This document shows positions 57,727-64,000 of a DNA stretch of 64,000 nt, piece by piece. The notes under the pieces are model-generated. The model saw nothing but the letters and a program-made list of their open reading frames with translations. It did not search any database and was not told where the DNA came from. The stretch lies in the NCBI GenBank assembly GCA_007258455.2, contig VDFB02000001.1:16860162-16924161 (forward strand), in the 5' to 3' direction. The stretch is from Sequoia sempervirens (Eukaryota; Streptophyta; Pinopsida; Cupressales; Cupressaceae). The number at the start of each line of letters is the position of its first letter. Within the stretch, counting starts at the first letter, position 1. Made by a program: the position numbers and the translations under genes.

Positions 57727-59335
57727 CTAGTAAATATTATGTGGGAGACGTGGGATGGGGATTGCATTAAACTGTTTGAAAGTAACTCCAAATTCGTCCG
57801 TCATGTCCGTTACGTCCAGCATCTCAGAGCTCATCCCATCTGGAAGTTTCCACTCAAATGAATGAAGAAAAGAAGCCAAAATCAAAGAAACTGTACGGCT
57901 TGCCATTTGAACCGCCGGACAAATTCTTCTTCCAGCTCCGAATGGAACTAGCTCGAAGTCTTGTCCCTTGTAATCTATCTTGCTGTTCTTGCCCTCCAGA
58001 AATCTCTCAGGCATAAATTCCGAAGGGTTGGTCCAAATTGAAGGGTCCCTCCCAATGGCCCACACGTTCACCAAAACTTGGGTGTCTTTGGGTATCACAA
58101 ATCCCCCAATCTCGCAGGAGCTTTCGGCTTTGTGGGGGAGCAGCACAGGAGCCGTCGGGTGCAATCGGAATAACTCTTTCAGAGCTGCATGGAGATAAGG
58201 CAGACGATCAAGATCAGATTCTTCCACTCTTCTGTTGCAACCAACTACTTCATCTAATTCTTGTCGGACTCGGTTTAGTTTCTGCGGGTTGCGAATGAAT
58301 TCTACCATGGCCCATTCTATTATGGTAGTGCTCGATTCAGTACCGGCAGCAAACAATTCCTGAAACCAGAGAGCACGATTAGAGATCTGTTAAATAGCAG
58401 AGATTTATAGACTCTTGGAAAGAAAAAATCCTTTTAGTGCTACTCACAGCTATGAAAGCTCGAATATCAGCGAGAGTGAAATCTTCAGTTCTGGAATCCA
58501 GCAAAACATCCAGAAAATCCTTCTCCGAATCGTTAAGCTTAAAGGATTGACCGCTGGCGGCGAGCCTTTTCTGTATGAACGTATCAGAAAAGTCGTACAA
58601 TACCTTGAAATACCCGGCCATCCGACGGGACACGCCCTGGGGGTCGACGAACCAGAGAAAGGGAAAAAGGTCCGCCAGATTGGGCATTGCGATGAGCTTC
58701 ATTAATTTCCAGATGGTATCTTTGAGCTCCGCAGAAGCTGGATTGCGCGGATCGCAGACGCTTGTGCTGAAGATCATGTTGCCTAACAAATTCAGAGACG
58801 TGCAGAACGCCATGCGCCCGATATCCACAGCCTTTCCGCTGTCCTCGAATATGAGTCGAATCGTGCGAGATACTTGATCTCTTCTGAGGTGTTCCAGAGC
58901 TTCCGTTCTTTTGGAGTTGAAAAGCTCAACTGTTGAAATGCGTCGGAGATAGCGCCAGTAAGGGCCATAGTCACCCCAAATTAGAGAGGACTTGTCATGA
59001 GAATGGGACCTGAATGCTTCCATCACCGGCCGTCCCGCGAAGATGTGGTCGTGTGTTTTAAGGACCTCCCTGGCCATGGCAGGAGAGGAGACGAACACTG
59101 TTGGTTTCAAGCCCAGATGGAGTGTCATGAGTGGGCCGTATTTCACAGAGAGGGCATACAGAGACTCCTGAGGCCTTTTTCCCAGCTGCAAGAGGTTTCC
59201 CACAATAGGCCAAGCAGGAGGTCCGGGGGGCAGAGGAAGCTTTGTCTTACTCTCCCTTCTCCATAGAAAGAAGAAGAATAACAGTGAAGCAGCGCTAAGG
59301 AGCACAAAGTGCCAAGATAGTGGTGGAATACCCAT
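57727..59335 (-). CDS. Cytochrome P450, CYP71 clan (CYP76-like), gene 2; two exons
   Basis: Join of exon 1 (59335-58448, 296 codons) and exon 2 (58359-57727), with an 88-bp phase-0 intron at the same position as in gene 1, giving 506 residues. An N-terminal membrane helix is followed by PPGPPAWPIVGN. The I-helix is AGTES (301-305), the K-helix E358-x-x-R361 in KELFR, PERF at 413-416, and the haem loop FGAGRRICPA with Cys443. The usual Gly at the loop end is Ala, as in gene 1. It is clearly a tandem paralogue of gene 1, with changes spread along the protein, so the two may accept different substrates. No stop or frameshift is seen; it should be functional. Relic 2 (44739-44876) is nearly identical to part of this gene. 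Confidence 0.95.
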
Positions 59336-59384
59336 GTCAACTGTAACAAGGAGACCCCTACCTCGTTTGGTTTTCCAGGATACA

Positions 59385-59394
59385 CTATTTTATA
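59385..59394 (-). promoter_or_regulatory. TATA box of P450 gene 2
   Basis: The minus strand reads TATAAAATAG, 50-60 bp upstream of the ATG, in the same context as gene 1. Confidence 0.75.
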
Positions 59395-59415
59395 GCCTGA
59401 ACCCTCTCGATGGAT

Positions 59416-59432
59416 GCAGCGTCGCCGCACAT
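59416..59432 (-). promoter_or_regulatory. Promoter block conserved with P450 gene 1
   Basis: GCAGCGTCGCCGCACAT (+ strand), identical to 41106-41122. Promoter similarity falls off soon after this block (59445 onward), so the shared promoter is short. Confidence 0.5.
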
Positions 59433-59591
59433 GATTCTTTCGTCAATATGGCCTTTGGGGGAAAGAGTAAACCATGGGAAGACTGAAATACCACGACCTA
59501 GTCTTCCCCCCGGTATTGATTTTCAAATGATTTTATTTTATTTGAGTTGATTTTATTATTTTATTTTATTTTATAGTTGTTATGGTTTTCT

Positions 59592-60001
59592 TCATAGCTT
59601 TGTAGTGTATTATATGGACTATCTTTTATGTTTATAGTTCTCTTCATAGTTTTGTAGTGTATTATATGGACTGTCTTTTATGTGTATAGTTCTCTTCTTA
59701 GTTTTGTAATGTATTATATGGAGCATCTTTTATGTGTATAGTTCTCTTAGTTTTGTAGTGTATTATATGGACTATCTTTAATGTTTATAGTTCTTTTCTT
59801 AGTTTTGTAGTGTATTATATGGACTATCTTTTATGTGTATAGTTCTCTTTCTTAGTTTTGTAGTGTATTATATGGACTATCTTTAATGTTTATAGTTCTC
59901 TTCTTAGTTTTGTAGTGTATTATATGGACTATCTTTTATGTGTATAGTTCTCTTTCTTAGTTTTGTAGTGTATTATATGGACTATCTTTTATGTGTATAG
60001 A
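59592..60001. repeat. 52-bp minisatellite, 8 units
   Basis: TTTTGTAGTGTATTATATGG-type units start near 59601, 59653, 59705, 59754, 59806, 59859, 59911 and 59964 (spacing 49-53). Units alternate between TTTTATGTGTATAG and TTTAATGTTTATAG variants, hinting at a two-unit higher order. The array lies about 200 bp upstream of the conserved promoter of P450 gene 2. Confidence 0.93.
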
Positions 60002-60479
60002 ACATTAGTATTTAAATTTGAGACATGATCTATGCCATTTTAAGAGTTAGTAAGCAAATCACATCTCAAGTTATTAAAATTCACAAATAGCAAAGTTCAA
60101 ACCCCACTTTTGTATTCCCTTGTAATTATTACTTATTTCTACTTATCTATATGTCTTTTAGTCTCTCCCCTTTTGCCTTTATTTTTACTGCTTTTAACCC
60201 CCTAACACATCTCTTATTCTTATGCATTACACATGAGCATTAAGGTCCCATTATGGTACCTATTTTATTTTAAGAATCAAGGACTTGATACTAAATGGGT
60301 GCCAATTTTTTAAAAACATATACCCTTTCTTGTCGATGTATTTTGTTTTGCCCAACACTTCCCCATTTAGGTCAAATTATGGTGTTCATACACATGCATG
60401 GTATGGTCCTAAGAAAATGACTTTTTAAAAGTGGTTTTTATGTATTCCTATTAAAAATTAATTTGTATACATGGAGAGA
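60002..60479. other. Intergenic, nothing recognised
   Basis: AT-rich unique-looking sequence with no ORF of interest. Confidence 0.5.
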
Positions 60480-60602
60480 ATGTTGAGATAGAGAGTAGAG
60501 AGGAAATGAGAGTGGTAGAAAGATGGATTGAGAGGGGAGGGAGGGGGGACATAGAGAGGGAGAGAGATAAAGAGGAAGAAATAGAGAGGGAAGGAGGAAG
60601 GT

Positions 60603-60660
<58 letters not shown>

Positions 60661-62067
60661 GTGTTTGATAGAGAGTAGAGAGGGAAGGAGAGAGAGAGGG
60701 GGGAGAGAGAGAGGTGGGGAGATTGAGAGAGAGGGAGAGAGAGAATGGTGCTCAATCTAGAGAGTAGAGGGAAGGAGAGAGTGAGAGAGGAAGATGGGAG
60801 AAAGAGAGAAGAGGAAAGTGGGGAGATTGTGAGAGAGGGAGAGAGAGGGAAGGAGGGAGGGAGAGGTAGAGATGGAGAGAGGGAGAAAGAGAAGTATATA
60901 GGGAAGGAGAGATAGAGAGGGAGTAGTAGAGAGAGAATGGTGACATAGAGAGTAAAGAGGAAAGGAGAGAGCGAGAGAAAGATGGAGAGAGAGAGAGAAG
61001 GAGGGAGGTTGGGAGATTGAGATAGAGGGAGAGACTAGGAGGGAGAGAGAGAGGGAAGGAGGGACAAAGATGTAGAGATTGAGAGAAAGAGATAGAGAGA
61101 AGTATATATATATATACTATAGGGAAAGAGAGATATAGAAGAGGGAGGAGGGAGGGATAAGTAGAGAGATGGATAGAGAGAGAAAGGGAGAGGTAGGGAG
61201 GGGAAGAGATGTGATAAAGAGGGAGAGAGGGAGTGAGATAGAGAGAATAAGAGAGGGAGAGGGGGAGAAGGAAGGTGGAGAAATTAAGAGAGAGGAGGGA
61301 AGGAAGGAGACAAACTGAAACAAAGAGGGATAGGTTTGATAGAGAGAAGTAGAGAGGGAAGGTGGGTGGGACAAAGAGAGTGAGAGAGAGAGGGAAAGAG
61401 GAAGGGAGTGAGAGATAGTGGTGAGATAGAGAGAAGTATAGAGGGAAGGAGAGAGAGAGAAGGATGGTGGGGAGATTAAGAGAGAGGGAGAGAGGTAAGG
61501 AGGGAAGAAGAGGGAGGGATGTAGAGAGATAGAGAAATATATAGGGAATGAGAGATAGAGAAGTGAAGAGAGGGAGAAGAGGGAGAGGGAGAGGGAGAGA
61601 GAGAGAGATGGAGAGAGAGACTAGTGAGATAGAGAGTAGAGAGGAAAGGAGATAGTGAGAGATAAATATGGGGGAGGGAGAGAGTGTGTGAGAGAGAGAA
61701 ACAAAAAGGGAAGGAGGAAGGTTGGGAGATTGAGAGACAGGGAGAGAGGGAGGGAGAGAGAGAGAAGGAATGAAGGAGGGATAGGTAGAGATGGAGAGAG
61801 AGAGATAGAGAGAAGTATATAGAGAAGGAGATATAGAGAGGGGGGACGAGGGAGGGAGAAGTAAAGAGAGAGGGAGAGGTGGGGAGGGAGGGAGAGAGGT
61901 CAGATAGAGAGAGAAGAGGGAGGGAGAGAGATAGAGATAAGTAGAGAGGGAAGGAGGGAGGGATAGAGGGAGAGAGAAGTGAGATAGAGAGAATGAGAGG
62001 GGGAAGGAGGGTGGTGATAGGAAAAGAGGATGGGTTAGATAAGAGGGAAGGTGGGTTGGATGAAGGA

Positions 62068-62121
<54 letters not shown>

Positions 62122-62260
62122 AGGGAGGGAGGGAGGGATGGAGAGAGAGAGAGAAGTGAGATAGATATGAGTATAGAGGGAAGGAGAGAAGCATGTGAGA
62201 GAGGTCTAGAGCATAAGGGACAAAAAATGAGTGAGATAGAGAGAGAAAGATGATGTACAA
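60480..62260. repeat. 1.8-kb GA-rich polypurine tract
   Basis: The plus strand is almost all A and G. It contains pure (GA)n runs of about 48 bp (60610-60657) and about 50 bp (62068-62117), plus GGGAGGGA blocks. A higher-order pattern is visible: GGGGAGATTGAGAGAGAGG-type segments recur near 60715, 60818, 61012, 61458 and 61722, each followed by GGGAAGGAGGGA. A short (TA)n lies near 61104. Long minus-strand Ser/Leu/Pro ORFs here are artefacts of the repeat. Confidence 0.93.
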
Positions 62261-64000
62261 CTTGTTGATTATTGAAATTTGATCTCCTAATTACTAAAAT
62301 TTGGCATGTTGATTACTGAAATAAATGGTTGTCTGAAAAATTATAAGAACTTCAAAAAACTAGAATTTGAATTATAACTCTTAGATATTTGAAACTACTC
62401 TCAAGCATCCTAAAACTATAGACATGTGAAATATAACTTAAAGTATAAGAAGGTAAATGTCCATATGTAAATGTCAACTTATATTTCATGTTCATGTATA
62501 TAGTTCCCCTACAAGATAAGAAGAAGAAAGAGAAGAAATTTAGAGAAGAAAAAAATTTAGTGCAAACCATTTGAAATGTGAGAATGTTATAATGTGCTCA
62601 TCTTTTGGAAATGCATTCACGAAAGGTGAGTGTGTTATAATGCGCTTGCATTTTGGCAATGCATTCCAAAAGTGTACATTTTTTGAAATTCAAATCATAA
62701 CATGAGTGTGTTATAATGTACTATTTTTTGGCTTGGTAATGACCAAGCCTAGGATCAATCACTACCAACCCATAACGTGAGCATTTTTTTTATAATGCGC
62801 TCACATTTTTTCTATTTTGGGATGAAAAAGTGAAGTGGCCACTTTTTGGCCCCTCATCTTTGTGCTCCCACTCAACAAGCATTTGTGAGTCATTTCAATT
62901 CCTATAAATTTAACTAGTTTTTGTAATATTAGTTTTTATTTAAGTTAATTTGATCTTATTTAATATGAACTAAATCTTGGTTTTATATCTAATCAAATAT
63001 TCTAACACATGATATCCAAGCATAAGTTTTAGAATTGATTTTTTATGTTTTCTACATTTAAGAGATGCATAAGGGATTAACAAATTTTCATGCAGTGTTT
63101 CTTAAAATTCACTATACTCTTCTTTTACATGTTTAGATGATTTGGAGGATTAGAAAGGCTGAAGAAATCTTTATAATGTTTGTTTATGCATGTGTATTTT
63201 TTCTCTAATATGGTGAAATACAACTCTTTTGGTCATATTGGTATTATTTTCAACTATTCAAACATGTCCAAGAGGCTTGTGGAAATTATTTCACTTTCAT
63301 TTCACTAAAATTGGAGATCATTTGATGTAATAGTAGCAGCGGCTTTGAATCTTGAATCTAGAAAACAAATTTCAAATGAGGCATTTTCAAGCCAAAAGAA
63401 CATTACCATTAAATCCTAAAGGGCCAAAAATCCTTATTTTGATATATAATTTTTCAAATTTAGAATAGGGAAAAAATTTGTAATTCTCTTTTCTACCCAT
63501 GAGGGTTGTATGGTCTTATGTAGGTCATACCATATGGTTAGTTTTAAGATAATAATAATTGTGGAGTATGTAGGGAACTATAGTAGTAGAACCACTAGTG
63601 CTCTACCTCTATCACCACCAACCCATAGCTAGGGAGTCGTTGGAGCAACGCTCCCAAATCTACAAGTGAATTCAATAGCCAATTCTAGTGGTGCCACTAG
63701 ACCTTCCTCCGAAAAATATTCTAAAGAATATTTTTATCAAAACAATAGTTTCTTCCAAAATGTTTTGAACTTATGTATTATATGTAAGCTACATGAGAGC
63801 ATTAGAGACAACGTGTTTGAGTGTTTGTTTGCAAAATAGATTTGGAACATGTTTTTACCTAATCTTGTGGGGTTGGGGGGGGGGGGGGTATAAAGGTAAG
63901 TTCAATTGGTAGGAGATTCTCTTTGGTTATGTGGAAGGTTTAAATCATTCTTATAAATTTTTTGGCTTATTTTTTCATCTAATATTTTATGGGCAATTTG
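62261..64000. other. Intergenic AT-rich sequence with short GTTATAATGCGCTC-type repeats
   Basis: No gene. TTATAATGyGCTy motifs recur at about 62588, 62637, 62711 and 62791, near TTTTGGxAATGCATTC repeats. A run of 14 G lies at 63875-63888. Confidence 0.6.

Noticed and set aside
59462..59512. Small inverted repeat GGGAAGACT / AGTCTTCCC upstream of P450 gene 2
   Set aside because: A 9-bp stem is too short to claim function and can occur by chance.
59592..60001. CRISPR-like regular repeats
   Set aside because: The 52-bp units are contiguous with no unique spacers, in plant DNA; it is a minisatellite. The same applies to the 72-bp and 40-bp arrays.
60752..62260. 502-codon open frame on the minus strand, Ser/Leu/Pro-rich
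   Set aside because: It is the complement of the GA-rich repeat tract; composition alone keeps it open, and other frames of the tract are open too.

Overview
This is plant nuclear DNA, most likely from a conifer or other gymnosperm. The signs are AT-rich spacers, several old LTR retrotransposons nested in one another with diverged LTRs, a plant L1-type LINE, a Penelope-like retroelement fragment (a type reported from conifers), and two intact CYP71-clan cytochrome P450 genes with one short phase-0 intron each. The species is not determined. No CRISPR array, operon, rRNA or tRNA gene was seen.

Layout. 1-3119: 3' end of an LTR retrotransposon (Z) whose internal/LTR junction is duplicated in tandem. 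3120-27621: one LTR retrotransposon (A, plus strand) that holds two younger elements. B (7182-13747, minus, tRNA-iMet primer site, no coding capacity) sits in its interior. C (16170-27598, minus, Athila/Tat-like Ty3/gypsy with gag-pol and a third ORF) sits in its 3' LTR. Removing C gives A two LTRs of exactly 1287 bp. B has two LTRs of 1566 bp. C has a perfect 5-bp target duplication.

27622-59480: a P450 cluster, all on the minus strand. It contains a 3'-end relic (31.5 kb), intact gene 1 (39.4-41.0 kb), an internally deleted relic (44.7 kb) and intact gene 2 (57.7-59.3 kb). They are separated by copies of a degenerate AT-rich spacer. Later insertions lie in the spacers: a MITE-like element (29.6-30.4 kb), an almost complete L1 LINE (31.9-37.8 kb), a Penelope-like fragment (47.5-48.3 kb), a gutted Copia element (48.65-51.9 kb) and a 2.07-kb insertion (53.18-55.24 kb). 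That last insertion encodes a relative of the third ORF of element C.

59.5-64 kb: a 52-bp minisatellite, a 1.8-kb GA-rich polypurine tract, and AT-rich sequence with no gene.

Only the two P450 genes look like functional host genes. They encode ER-anchored monooxygenases, probably CYP76-like, of unknown substrate. The most unusual signal is a protein family (an IAxVTG motif followed by a conserved HF-x-LL block, a disordered stretch and a coiled coil) found at two unrelated mobile loci: the post-pol ORF of gypsy element C and the LINE-like insertion at 53-55 kb.
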